DNA of 14,088 nt from Candidatus Aminicenantota bacterium (lineage in GTDB: Bacteria; Acidobacteriota; Aminicenantia; UBA2199): contig JAOZTV010000044.1 of assembly GCA_029939015.1 (NCBI GenBank), positions 1 to 14,088 of the forward strand, read 5' to 3'. Below the pieces are notes generated by a model, which had not been told where the DNA came from, ran no database searches, and saw only the letters and a program-made list of their open reading frames with translations. The first letter of the stretch is position 1, and the number at the start of each line of letters is the position of its first letter. The translations under genes were made by a program, and so were the position numbers. Shown piece after piece: positions 1 to 8,302 of the stretch.

Positions 1-2
1 AA

Positions 3-197
3 ACAGATAAACATATTTACATTTTTGAATTTAAACTTTTTGATACGGCAGAAAATGCCCTAAAACAGATAGAAAATAAAAAATACTACGAAAAATACGA
101 GTTGAGCAATAAAGTAATAATCCTTATAGGAGTAGGCTTTGATAAAGAGACTAGAAATATTAGAGAGGATTATAGGGTAAAAGAGTTGAAGACTTAA
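3..197 (+). CDS. C-terminal part of a PD-(D/E)XK nuclease-like protein (DUF1703 type), cut by window edge
   Basis: An open frame runs in from the left edge and gives 64 residues before a TAA at 195-197, followed by another TAA. The readable part begins TDKHIYIFEFKLF, continues with ENALKQIENKKYYEKY, and has KVIILIGVGFDKETRNI near the end. The EFK followed by A-L-x-Q-I and Y-x-x-K-Y, then a hydrophobic strand with GxxFDK, is the pattern of the PDDEXK_9/DUF1703 domain at the C-terminus of AAA-ATPase-like proteins common in Bacteroidota and other anaerobes. E and K of EFK would be nuclease-core residues. The N-terminal ATPase part, if present, lies outside the window, so the function of the whole protein cannot be judged. 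It is separated from thiC by 173 bases and is probably an independent gene. Confidence 0.7.
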   Translation, partial: TDKHIYIFEFKLFDTAENALKQIENKKYYEKYELSNKVIILIGVGFDKETRNIREDYRVKELKT

Positions 198-370
198 TAA
201 TTAAAAGAGACTTTATAGAACTATGATAGATTTTATGTTTTATAGTTTTGACTCTTGTTATGACAGTATTGATTAAAATTTTAGTGTCCTCAAAACTTGA
301 TTTAAAAATAGAAATGAGATAGTATTATCTTTAAAAAGATGACTGAATTGAAAATACTTAGGAGTAATAA
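198..370 (+). other. intergenic leader of thiC; no riboswitch recognised
   Basis: This 173-base stretch has no gene. A weak interrupted hairpin (AAGAG at 205-209 with CTCTT at 252-256, AACTAT at 219-224 with ATAGTT at 242-247) follows the upstream gene but lacks a U-tract. I looked for the conserved TPP-riboswitch words (CUGAGA, ACCUGAUCUGG-like) and the cobalamin B12 box and found neither. A possible promoter and the thiC ribosome binding site are listed separately. Confidence 0.5.
297..325 (+). promoter_or_regulatory. possible sigma-70 type promoter for the thiC-mscS gene run
   Basis: TTGATT (297-302), a 17-base spacer and TAGTAT (320-325) resemble -35 and -10 boxes, each matching consensus at four of six positions. 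It would give a leader of about 40 bases. In DNA this AT-rich such matches arise easily by chance, so this is only a candidate. Confidence 0.3.
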
Positions 371-1642
371 ATGACACAAATTGAAAGTGCAAAGAAAGGC
401 TTGATTACAGAAGAGATGAAAATTGTCGCTAAAGATGAATCTATGGATGTAAATGAGCTAATGGAATTAATTAAAACCGGCAGAGTTGTTATACCTGCTA
501 ATATTAATCATAAAAATTTAAAACCTATTGGTATAGGTAAGGGATTGAGAACAAAAGTTAATGCAAATATTGGGACTTCCGGTGACTATAAAAAAATTGA
601 TGATGAATTAAAAAAAATTGACTCAGTAATTGAATATAAGGCTGATACAGTTATGGATTTAAGTATAGGTGGAGATATTGATAAAATCAGAAAAGCTTTG
701 ATAGAAAAATCAACTATTGCCTTTGGAAACGTACCTGTTTATCAAATGGTTGTTGATATATTAAATAGAGGAAAAACCTTTGTAGAAATGACTAAAGATG
801 AAATGCTTGAGTATATTGAACAACAGGCTAAAGATGGTGTTGATTATATGACAATTCATGCAGGTCTGACTCAAAGAGCTGTTGCAAAGGTAAAAAAACA
901 GAAAAGAATTGCGGGCATAGTATCAAGAGGTGGTTCTTTGACAATTGGTTGGATGAAGCATAATAAGAAAGAGAATCCTTTTTATGAAAACTACGATGAA
1001 ATTCTCAAAATTGCAAAAAAATATGATGTAACGATGTCGCTTGGTGATGGATTAAGACCCGGAGCTATCTCTGATGGTACAGATTGGGGTCAGATAGAGG
1101 AATTATTAACTCTTGGAGAACTAGTGCAGCGTACCAGAGATGCTGGGGTTCAGGTTATGGTTGAAGGTCCCGGTCATTTACGTTTAACTGAGATTGAAAC
1201 AAATATTAAACTTCAAAAATCTATTTGTGACGAAGCTCCATTTTATGTACTTGGACCACTTGTAACCGATATTGCACCGGGTTATGATCATATTACATCA
1301 GCTATTGGTGGTGCTATTGCATCATCTGCCGGTGCCGATTTTCTTTGTTATGTAACTCCTGCTGAGCATATTGGACTACCTGATGATGATGATGTTAAAG
1401 AGGGAATAATTGCAGCAAGAATTGCAGCTCATGCAGGTGATATTTCGAAGGGTGTAAAGGGTGCCATTGAAATGGATAATAAAATGGCAGAGGCAAGGAA
1501 AAATCTTGAATGGGAAAAGCAGGAACAACTTTGTATTGACCCTGTAAAATTTAAAAAGAAGAGAAAAGAAAGAAGTTCTTCTTCATCAGCCTGTTCGATG
1601 TGTGGTGAACTCTGTGTTTATAAAGTATTAGAGGATCAATAG
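371..1642 (+). CDS. thiC: ThiC-family phosphomethylpyrimidine synthase (non-canonical radical SAM)
   Basis: ThiC converts aminoimidazole ribotide to hydroxymethylpyrimidine phosphate for thiamine synthesis, using a C-terminal [4Fe-4S] cluster and SAM in the cytoplasm. The 423-residue product has the family signatures in order: KVNANIGTS (62-70), VMDLSIGGDI (94-103), VDYMTIHAG (157-165), AGIVSRGGS (181-189), SLGDGLRPG (223-231), VMVEGPGH (262-269), YVLGPLVTDIAPGYDH (292-307), LCYVTPAEHIGLP (325-337) and the cysteine motif C408-x2-C411-x3-C415 after a run of five serines. H269 and H307 are the likely metal ligands. It is the short form without the long N-terminal domain. AGGAG at 360-364 fixes the ATG. 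Two oddities are HLRL after GPG, where HVPL is usual, and three rather than four residues between the last two cysteines. The 5-hydroxybenzimidazole synthase BzaF belongs to the same family and cannot be excluded; no other thiamine or cobamide gene is visible. The next gene follows after 6 bases. Confidence 0.85.
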   Translation: MTQIESAKKGLITEEMKIVAKDESMDVNELMELIKTGRVVIPANINHKNLKPIGIGKGLRTKVNANIGTSGDYKKIDDELKKIDSVIEYKADTVMDLSIGGDIDKIRKALIEKSTIAFGNVPVYQMVVDILNRGKTFVEMTKDEMLEYIEQQAKDGVDYMTIHAGLTQRAVAKVKKQKRIAGIVSRGGSLTIGWMKHNKKENPFYENYDEILKIAKKYDVTMSLGDGLRPGAISDGTDWGQIEELLTLGELVQRTRDAGVQVMVEGPGHLRLTEIETNIKLQKSICDEAPFYVLGPLVTDIAPGYDHITSAIGGAIASSAGADFLCYVTPAEHIGLPDDDDVKEGIIAARIAAHAGDISKGVKGAIEMDNKMAEARKNLEWEKQEQLCIDPVKFKKKRKERSSSSSACSMCGELCVYKVLEDQ

Positions 1643-1648
1643 GTAAAG

Positions 1649-2497
1649 ATGTCAAAGACTTTTTTTACATTTTATGGAGTCAGAGGAAGTTATCCTGTGG
1701 CAGACGAATCTGTAAAAAAATATGGTGGGAATACAACTTCTCTATTAATTGAAACAGAAAATGACATTGTAATTCTTGATGCTGGTACAGGGATTATTAA
1801 ACTTGGTGAATATTTGAAAAATTCCAGAAAAGATATTAGAGAAATTAATATTTTTATTACACATTTTCATCTTGATCATTTAATGGGTTTGTCTTTTTTT
1901 TATCCATTATCTGACGAAAAATATAAAATTAAAATTCATTATCCAAAAATTGATGGGATTGATATTAATTCTGCATTATTTAATCTCTTTGAACCTCCAT
2001 ATTCTCCAATAGGCAAAGACGGTATTTTGGCTGATATTGAATTAATTGCATTGGACATTGATAAGAATAATGAGATTATAATAAATGATAATCTTAAAAT
2101 AGATTATTTTTATGATCCAATTCATCCTATACATGGAGTTATGCTGTATAAAATAAAGACAATTAAAAAAAGTTTGGTATTTGCAACTGATATTGAACCC
2201 AAAGGAAAATTTACAGATGAATTAAAGAGCTTTATTAAAGGGGCAAATATTTTAATACATGATGCACAGTATCTTGATGAGGATTATTACGACAAAGATA
2301 CACCAACAAAGGGATATGGGCATTCAACCTTTACAATGGCTATTAATAATGCAATTGAGGCTGATGTTGAAAAATTATATTTATTTCATCATAACCCCGT
2401 TTATTCCGATAGCAAATTGGAAAATATATTGAAAGATGTAAGAAAGAAATTTAAGAATAGCTTTTTAGCGGAAGAATATAAAAAAGATATATTATAA
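1649..2497 (+). CDS. MBL-fold metal-dependent hydrolase
   Basis: This 282-residue cytoplasmic protein is a metallo-beta-lactamase-fold hydrolase of the subgroup that begins with a 'GVRGSxP...KYGGNT' segment (10-29 here). The metal-binding motif THFHLDH lies at 71-77 (H72, H74, D76, H77). Further likely ligands are H159 or H162 in DPIHPIHG, D181 in ATDIE and H247 or H248 in LFHHNP; LIHDAQY (202-208) and GYGHST (223-227) are also typical of the subgroup. Related proteins include RNase Z-like and cyclic phosphodiesterase-like enzymes, so hydrolysis of a phosphodiester is plausible, but the substrate cannot be read from the sequence. The start is six bases after the thiC stop with only a weak AGG upstream, suggesting translational coupling. 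yebC follows after 24 bases. Confidence 0.85.
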   Translation: MSKTFFTFYGVRGSYPVADESVKKYGGNTTSLLIETENDIVILDAGTGIIKLGEYLKNSRKDIREINIFITHFHLDHLMGLSFFYPLSDEKYKIKIHYPKIDGIDINSALFNLFEPPYSPIGKDGILADIELIALDIDKNNEIIINDNLKIDYFYDPIHPIHGVMLYKIKTIKKSLVFATDIEPKGKFTDELKSFIKGANILIHDAQYLDEDYYDKDTPTKGYGHSTFTMAINNAIEADVEKLYLFHHNPVYSDSKLENILKDVRKKFKNSFLAEEYKKDIL

Positions 2498-2521
2498 TAA
2501 AATTTTAAATAGGAGAGTATA

Positions 2522-3271
2522 ATGTCTGGACATTCAAAATGGAGTTCAATAAAACACAAGAAAGCTGCAACAGATGCAAAAAGAGGTAAAGCTTTCACAA
2601 AAATAATTAAAGAAATCACAGTTGCTGCAAAACTTGGTGGTGGAGATCCCGAAGCTAACCCAAGGTTAAGGCAGGCAGTTGATAAGGCAAAGGCTTTAAA
2701 TATGCCAAGTGATAATATGAAGAAGGCAATTCAAAAAGGTACCGGTGAGCTTGAAGGTGTTAATTATGAAGAAATTTCTTATGAAGGTTATGGTCCGGGA
2801 GGAGTTGCAATTTTAATTGAAACTCTTACCGATAACAAAAATAGAACAGTTGCAGACATAAGGCATGCCTTTGATAAATATAATGGCAAAATGGGCGAAC
2901 AGGGTTGTGTTGGTTATCTTTTTTCAAGGCAAGGATTAATTATTATTCCTGTGAAAAATATTGATGAAGAAGAATTGATGGACTTAGTACTTGAGAATGG
3001 CGCAGATGATCTTAAAACAGAAGACGAATCTTATGAGGTTATTACTTCTGTAAAAGATTTTGATAATGTACTAAAGGCAATTAATGAAAAAAACATTGAA
3101 TTTGATTCAGCTGAGATTGCAATGATACCTTCAACAACTGTAAAAGTTGTAGGAAAACGGGCACATTCAATGTTAAAGCTTTATGAAATATTTGAGGACA
3201 TTGATGATGTCCAAAATGTGTGGTCAAATTTTGATATTTCAGATGAGGATATAGAATCTTATAATAGTTAG
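2522..3271 (+). CDS. yebC: YebC/PmpR family (TACO1-like) protein
   Basis: The 249-residue product starts MSGHSKWSSIKHKKAATDAKRGK, the unmistakable YebC N-terminus, and continues with GGGDPEANPRLRQAVDKAKA (39-58), MPSDNMKKAIQKGTGE (61-76), YEGYGPGGVAI (87-97) and the NKNRTVADIRHAF segment. Length is normal for the family. Members are cytoplasmic and have been described both as DNA-binding regulators and, for TACO1 and some YebC proteins, as factors that help ribosomes through difficult sequences such as proline stretches. AGGAG at 2511-2515 supports the ATG. Lying directly upstream of ruvC, 20 bases away, is the classic arrangement in many bacteria. Confidence 0.97.
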   Translation: MSGHSKWSSIKHKKAATDAKRGKAFTKIIKEITVAAKLGGGDPEANPRLRQAVDKAKALNMPSDNMKKAIQKGTGELEGVNYEEISYEGYGPGGVAILIETLTDNKNRTVADIRHAFDKYNGKMGEQGCVGYLFSRQGLIIIPVKNIDEEELMDLVLENGADDLKTEDESYEVITSVKDFDNVLKAINEKNIEFDSAEIAMIPSTTVKVVGKRAHSMLKLYEIFEDIDDVQNVWSNFDISDEDIESYNS

Positions 3272-3291
3272 GTTAAAAAGAGAAATAATTA

Positions 3292-3852
3292 ATGAAAATA
3301 ATTGGATTTGACCCGGGTTCAAGATATTTTGGAATAGGTTTATTAGAAAAGAAAGGAAATAAAATATCATATTTATATTCTGAAGTTATCAATCTTGAAG
3401 ATAAAGATTTACTTTTAAGATTTAAAGCCTTATGGGAAAAATTAGATGTTTTTTTTACTAATCAAATCAACGATATATCCAATATCTCAGCCTCAATTGA
3501 GGATGGTTTTGTAGGTAAAAATATAAAATCAGCTGATACTCTTGCAAAAATTAGAGGTATTATTATTGCATCGCTAATTTCAAGAAAAATTGCTTATAAA
3601 ATGTTTTCTCCAAGGGAGATAAAGAAGGCATTGACTGGAAATGGAAACGCAGATAAGGGGCAAATAGCAAAAATGGTTTCAACCTTACTTAATATAAATA
3701 CAGATAATATAAAGGATGACGAAACCGATGCACTAGCAATTGCATACTGTCATGCTTTGAGCATTAAAACACATAAACCAAATATACAGTCAAACAACAA
3801 ACAACAAACTACAAACGATAAACGAGGTGGAGCAAATGCTTTCAGCAATTAA
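3292..3852 (+). CDS. ruvC: Holliday junction resolvase RuvC with repeat-encoded C-terminal tail
   Basis: RuvC is the dimeric endonuclease that cuts Holliday junctions after RuvAB-driven branch migration. The RNase H-like fold is evident: D7 in MKIIGFDPGS, E70 in SIEDGFVGKN, and D143 and D146 in KDDETDALAIAYCH give the four acidic catalytic residues in the expected order and spacing. The conserved core ends near residue 160. Residues 161-186 form a polar Asn/Gln/Lys-rich tail, largely encoded by five 7-bp tandem repeats (3791-3825). The gene overlaps the start of ruvA by 17 bases in another frame. The ATG has only a weak purine stretch (AAGAG) upstream and probably depends on coupling to yebC. 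Confidence 0.96.
   Translation: MKIIGFDPGSRYFGIGLLEKKGNKISYLYSEVINLEDKDLLLRFKALWEKLDVFFTNQINDISNISASIEDGFVGKNIKSADTLAKIRGIIIASLISRKIAYKMFSPREIKKALTGNGNADKGQIAKMVSTLLNINTDNIKDDETDALAIAYCHALSIKTHKPNIQSNNKQQTTNDKRGGANAFSN
3791..3825 (+). repeat. 7-bp tandem repeat, five units, inside the 3' end of ruvC
   Basis: Five head-to-tail heptamers read CAAACAA, CAAACAA, CAAACTA, CAAACGA, TAAACGA without interruption. The last unit runs directly into the GAGG that serves as the ruvA ribosome binding site. The unit is not a multiple of three, so copy-number change shifts the ruvC frame. The first two units are identical and the later ones diverge by one or two bases. Confidence 0.9.
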
Positions 3853-4417
3853 AGGTAAATTATTTGATATTGATCCAGGAGAAGTGTATATTGAAACACC
3901 GGGCGGTATGATACTTAAAGTACTCTGTCCTGTATCAAGTTATTCTGAAATTAAAAAATCAAAAGATATATTTTTATATACAACCTTAAAACATAAGGAC
4001 GAAGATTTGATACTCTATGGATTCCTTAAAAAAAAAGAAAGGTATTTTTTTGAAAAATTAATAAAAATATCGGGTGTTGGAGGCAAGACTGCAATTTCAA
4101 TAATATCTTCTTTTTCTATTGATGAAATTATGATAGCAATTGATAGCAGTGATGCTGTAAAAATTAGTTCTGTCCCTGGTATTGGTAAAAAAACAGCGCA
4201 GAGAATTATTCTTGAGTTAAGTGGTAAAATAATTTTTGCTGAGGAAGACGTAACAGATTCTGTAAAAATAAAGGACGATCTGATGTCCGGTCTGGTAAAT
4301 CTTGGATATCCTGTAAAAAATGTAAAAAAAGTTGTTTCTGAAATTTTAAAAGACTATGATGATAAAATATCATTTGAGGATTATTTTAAAAAAGTACTCA
4401 AAAAAATAAGCAGGTAA
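3836..4417 (+). CDS. ruvA: Holliday junction DNA helicase subunit RuvA
   Basis: RuvA binds the four-way junction as a tetramer and loads the RuvB motor. From the ATG at 3836 the product is 193 residues, starting MLSAIKGKLFDI, which lines up with the usual M-I-x-x-L/I-x-G start of RuvA. An OB-like N-terminal domain is followed by two helix-hairpin-helix motifs, ISGVGGKTA (78-86) and VPGIGKKTA (113-121), and a flexible acidic linker to a C-terminal domain (about 143-193) that contacts RuvB. A GTG at 3827 in the same frame would add three residues, but it overlaps the GAGGTGG ribosome binding site (3824-3830), so ATG is preferred. ruvB follows after 12 bases. Confidence 0.95.
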   Translation: MLSAIKGKLFDIDPGEVYIETPGGMILKVLCPVSSYSEIKKSKDIFLYTTLKHKDEDLILYGFLKKKERYFFEKLIKISGVGGKTAISIISSFSIDEIMIAIDSSDAVKISSVPGIGKKTAQRIILELSGKIIFAEEDVTDSVKIKDDLMSGLVNLGYPVKNVKKVVSEILKDYDDKISFEDYFKKVLKKISR

Positions 4418-4429
4418 ATAAACAGAAAA

Positions 4430-5437
4430 ATGGCTGATGCAAATATAAATGACGAACAAAACCAAAATATAGACAATAATCTCAGACCAGGAATAATTGA
4501 CGAGTTTATTGGTCAGCAGAAACATAAAAAAAATCTCAGAACATTTATACAGGGAGCAAAACAAAGAGGTGAAGCTTTGGATCATGTTGTTTTTCATGGC
4601 CCTCCCGGACTAGGAAAAACTACATTATCAAATATTATAGCAGCTGAAATGGGTGTTGATATAAAACAGACATCAGGACCTGTTCTTGATAAAAAAGGTG
4701 ATCTTACTGCTATTCTGACCGATCTTGAAGAAAACGATATACTTTTTATTGATGAAATACATAGAATTAAGACAACTCTTGAAGAAATTTTATATAAGGC
4801 TATGGAAGACTATCAACTTGATATAGTAATAGGTCAGGGAGTTGGCGCTAAGAACATTACTATAGATTTGAATAGATTTACATTGATTGGAGCTACAACA
4901 AGAATTGGCTTATTATCTGCTCCAATGAGGGATAGATTTGGGATAGACTTTCATCTTGATTTTTATTCAAAAGGTGAGTTAATAAAAGTAGTAAAAAGAA
5001 GTGCAAAAATATTGAATGTAGAAATAACTGATGATTCCGCTGAAATGATTGCCTTAAGGTCAAGAGGTACTCCAAGGATTGCCAATAAACTTTTAAGAAG
5101 AATGAGAGATTTTGCTCAAGTTGATGGGGATGGTGTTATTGATGATGAAATTTGTCAAATATCCTTTGAAGCTCTTGATATTGACAGATCAGGATTTGAC
5201 GAACTTGACAGGCGTGTATTATTAACAATAATTGAGAATTTTTCAGGAGGTCCCGTTGGTCTTTCAACACTTGCAACTTCAGTATCAGAAGAAAAAGACA
5301 CAATAGAGGATGTTGTTGAACCATATCTTGTTCAACAGGGATATTTACAGATTACACCTCGAGGAAGAATTGTAACTGAAAAAGGGTTCAAATATTTTAA
5401 TAAAAATATAACAGGGACTCAAAAATCTTTATTCTAA
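4430..5437 (+). CDS. ruvB: Holliday junction branch migration ATPase RuvB
   Basis: RuvB is the hexameric AAA+ motor that drives branch migration with RuvA. The 335-residue product has LRPGIIDEFIGQ near the start (18-29), Walker A GPPGLGKTT (57-65), Walker B LFIDEIHR (105-112), sensor 1 GATTRIG (154-160), the arginine-finger segment APMRDRFG (164-171) and a C-terminal winged-helix domain with GGPVGLSTLA and VEPYLVQQGYLQITPRGR. Length is normal. A clear Shine-Dalgarno sequence is missing before the ATG (only ACAGAAAA), so initiation is probably coupled to ruvA, 12 bases upstream. The kinase gene begins 9 bases after the stop. Confidence 0.97.
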   Translation: MADANINDEQNQNIDNNLRPGIIDEFIGQQKHKKNLRTFIQGAKQRGEALDHVVFHGPPGLGKTTLSNIIAAEMGVDIKQTSGPVLDKKGDLTAILTDLEENDILFIDEIHRIKTTLEEILYKAMEDYQLDIVIGQGVGAKNITIDLNRFTLIGATTRIGLLSAPMRDRFGIDFHLDFYSKGELIKVVKRSAKILNVEITDDSAEMIALRSRGTPRIANKLLRRMRDFAQVDGDGVIDDEICQISFEALDIDRSGFDELDRRVLLTIIENFSGGPVGLSTLATSVSEEKDTIEDVVEPYLVQQGYLQITPRGRIVTEKGFKYFNKNITGTQKSLF

Positions 5438-5446
5438 TAATTAAAA

Positions 5447-8302
5447 ATGATATTAAATAATAGATTTGAAATAATAAAAGAAATCGGTGCCGGTGGAATG
5501 GGCAAGGTTTATCTTGCAAAAGACCTTAAATTAAAAAGAAATGTAGCAATTAAAATAATAACTGATACAGCAATTTCTGACAGTAGTTCTAAGGCAAGAT
5601 TTCTAAGAGAGGCACAGACTGCATCAAGTCTTGACCATAGTAATATTTGTACAATTTATGAAATATATAATGAAGAGCAGGAAGAATATATTGTTATGCA
5701 GTATATTGATGGTATAACTATAGATCAGATTATAAAAATAAAAAAACTCAGTATCAATAAAATCGTTGATATTGCAATACAAATTTGCGATGGTATGATT
5801 GAAGCACATTCTAAAGGTGTTATACATAGAGATATTAAACCGTCTAATATAATTATTGATAAAAAAGGAATAGTTAAAATTCTTGATTTTGGTTTGGCTA
5901 AGTTTGATAATAGTTCGGGGTTTACATCTAATAACACAAATATTACAGAGCAGGGTATAGTTCTTGGCACAGTATCCTATATGTCACCTGAACAGGCTCA
6001 GGGCGAAACTTTAGACAAAAGAAGCGATATATTTTCTTTTGGGACGGTCTTATTTGAAATGATTGAAGGGTATAATCCTTTTTTGTCTGAACATAAAATT
6101 GAAACCTTATACAATGTTACAAGTAAGAAAATTGATTTTAAAAGAGACATCTCCAATGAATTAAAAAAACTTATAAACAAAATTTTAGAAAAAAAGAAAA
6201 AAAATAGATATAATTCTTTTGAAGAAGTAAAAGAAGCTCTTTCCCAAATCAAAAATATTGTCTATAAAAAATCTATGAATGAAAATCATTCAAATATTGA
6301 TTCCTCTCATACAGAATTATTAAATACAGATGATTCTCTCAATTTATTAAAGAATAAAACTTCTGATAACGAGCAATTAGGTGACATAGTCAATAGAATT
6401 AGAAAATATAAGGGGTCAACTGAGGTTGTATCTTCTGGAAATTTTATTCAAAACAAAAAAAAATATCTAATTATTTCCGCTATAATTTTAATATCATTCT
6501 TTATTGTATTTCTTGTATTTAATACGAATAAACCTAAAATTATTCCAAAAAAAAAGACTATCCCTAAAACTTTAAAACAGCAGACTTATCTTAAATTAAA
6601 GCTCTTTTTGAATTTAACTGAAAATAAGCAGAATAAATTACCTGAAAAAATTAATTATTTATTAATTGAATTTTTAAATCAATCAAATAAATTGCGTACA
6701 ATTTCAGAAAAAACGCTTAATGAAATAACAAAAAACGGTAATAATAAATTATATAAAAATGTTAAATATGAATTAACTGGAAAAGTTTCTTCTAAAAATG
6801 ATATTTATACAATTGATGCTGAACTAATATCCATAAAAAATAAAGAAATAATAAAAAGGTTTACAAAAACAGGAGTAGGGAAGAATTCAATTATTTCAAA
6901 TCAAATTGATTCATTAGCCCAGGAGTTATCTAACTATTTAATTAATAAAAATCAAAATAGGTCAAATCTTAAATTTAAAAAAATATCTGAAATTTATGGG
7001 AGAGATTGGTTAGATTTTGAAGAGTTTTATAGAGGACTATTACTATATAAAAAACTTGATATTAACAAGAGTATAAAAATTTTTGAAAGACTAAAAAACA
7101 ATCCAATTGCAGAATATTATCTTGCTAATTTATATTATTTTAATGGAGATAAAAAAAAAGCTAAAAAAATCATTAATAAGATTATTCCTTTTACTACAAA
7201 CATGACCAAAGTAATTAGAGATAGAATATTTGCTTTTAAGGCTCAATTAGATCATGATTTTACAAAACAAATACAATATCTTATAAATTTAGAAAACAAA
7301 TTTCCTTTTTCAAAAGAAATATTTTATGAAATAGGGGAAGCATATTTTCATCATGGCAAGGCATTAAAAGCAATTGAAAATTATAAAAAGGCTCTATTGC
7401 TTGATAAGAATTATTCACAGGCGATTAATCATCTTGGTTATTGTTACTCTTATATGGGCGAACATGATAAAGCTCTTGAACAATTCCAATTATACCGTAC
7501 TATGGATAATTTGTCAGCCAATTCACTTGATTCACTTGGCGATGGATATTTTTATAAGGGCAAATATGAAGATTCACTAGCAATGAAAAATTCTGCTGTT
7601 AAATTAGATCCTGAGGGTGTAAGTTGGGCATATTTAACTATTGCAGATATCTTGATACTTCAATCAAAATATGATTTGGCAATTGATAAATTAGATAAAT
7701 ATATAAATGTTTTAATATCCAAAAATATGATTAAAAATAAAGATAGGGCTATTGTATTAACCAAAAAAGCTTATGTTTTATATTTACAAAAAAAGCTTAA
7801 TAAAGCTAATGAATTGATAAAACAATCAATTGACTTATTTGATTCAAATAACATTATTGATAATAATGCAGAAACTCATTGGCTTTTAGGTTTAATTGCA
7901 ATTGAAACCAGAGATATTAAAAAGGCAAAATATGAATTAAACTGGTTAAAGTCAATAGTTGAAAATTTTAAGATATCAAAAAATAATTATTATGAGCCAT
8001 ATAAATATTATCTTCATTTGAGAAGCCTTATACTAGAACAAGATGGAAATTTGATTGATGCAGAAAAAGAATTTAAAAATTTAATAAGTATGAAGACACA
8101 ATTATCATATTGGATAACATATTTTAATTATCAGTTTTTTCATAATGAGTATATTAAATATTTAATTAGAAACGCAAGGTATAATAGCGCCTCTGATGAA
8201 ATAGCTATATGTCTTAATTATAGTGATTTATACATTCCAACACTTAAGCAAAAGGCTTTCTTAATCGAAAAAAATAAAGCAAAAGGAGAATTAAATGAAT
8301 AA
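5447..8302 (+). CDS. membrane Ser/Thr protein kinase with TolB_N/FlgO-like and TPR regions
   Basis: This 951-residue protein starts with a PknB-like (Hanks-type) kinase domain, residues about 7-265. It shows the glycine loop GAGGMGKVY (14-22), ATP-binding lysine K36 in VAIK, helix-C glutamate E55, catalytic HRDIKPSN (127-134), metal-binding DFGLA (147-151), activation-segment end GTVSYMSPEQ (174-183) and D194 in SDIFSFG. All catalytic residues are present, so it should be active. A charged linker leads to one membrane segment (about 340-358), putting the kinase in the cytoplasm and the rest outside. Residues about 380-500 have the alternating helix-strand pattern (LLIEFL, YELTGKVSS, AELISIKNKEI) of TolB_N/FlgO-like domains; this is a fold guess. 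TPR repeats occupy about 555-755 and probably beyond, the clearest at 625-655 and 659-685. No strong Shine-Dalgarno precedes the ATG, 9 bases after ruvB. Substrate is unknown. Confidence 0.93.
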   Translation: MILNNRFEIIKEIGAGGMGKVYLAKDLKLKRNVAIKIITDTAISDSSSKARFLREAQTASSLDHSNICTIYEIYNEEQEEYIVMQYIDGITIDQIIKIKKLSINKIVDIAIQICDGMIEAHSKGVIHRDIKPSNIIIDKKGIVKILDFGLAKFDNSSGFTSNNTNITEQGIVLGTVSYMSPEQAQGETLDKRSDIFSFGTVLFEMIEGYNPFLSEHKIETLYNVTSKKIDFKRDISNELKKLINKILEKKKKNRYNSFEEVKEALSQIKNIVYKKSMNENHSNIDSSHTELLNTDDSLNLLKNKTSDNEQLGDIVNRIRKYKGSTEVVSSGNFIQNKKKYLIISAIILISFFIVFLVFNTNKPKIIPKKKTIPKTLKQQTYLKLKLFLNLTENKQNKLPEKINYLLIEFLNQSNKLRTISEKTLNEITKNGNNKLYKNVKYELTGKVSSKNDIYTIDAELISIKNKEIIKRFTKTGVGKNSIISNQIDSLAQELSNYLINKNQNRSNLKFKKISEIYGRDWLDFEEFYRGLLLYKKLDINKSIKIFERLKNNPIAEYYLANLYYFNGDKKKAKKIINKIIPFTTNMTKVIRDRIFAFKAQLDHDFTKQIQYLINLENKFPFSKEIFYEIGEAYFHHGKALKAIENYKKALLLDKNYSQAINHLGYCYSYMGEHDKALEQFQLYRTMDNLSANSLDSLGDGYFYKGKYEDSLAMKNSAVKLDPEGVSWAYLTIADILILQSKYDLAIDKLDKYINVLISKNMIKNKDRAIVLTKKAYVLYLQKKLNKANELIKQSIDLFDSNNIIDNNAETHWLLGLIAIETRDIKKAKYELNWLKSIVENFKISKNNYYEPYKYYLHLRSLILEQDGNLIDAEKEFKNLISMKTQLSYWITYFNYQFFHNEYIKYLIRNARYNSASDEIAICLNYSDLYIPTLKQKAFLIEKNKAKGELNE

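Noticed and set aside
198..370. TPP or cobalamin riboswitch before thiC
   Set aside because: None of the conserved motif words of either riboswitch class is present.
3827..3835. GTG start for ruvA
   Set aside because: The GTG lies within the ribosome binding site GAGGTGG; the ATG at 3836 gives the standard RuvA N-terminus.
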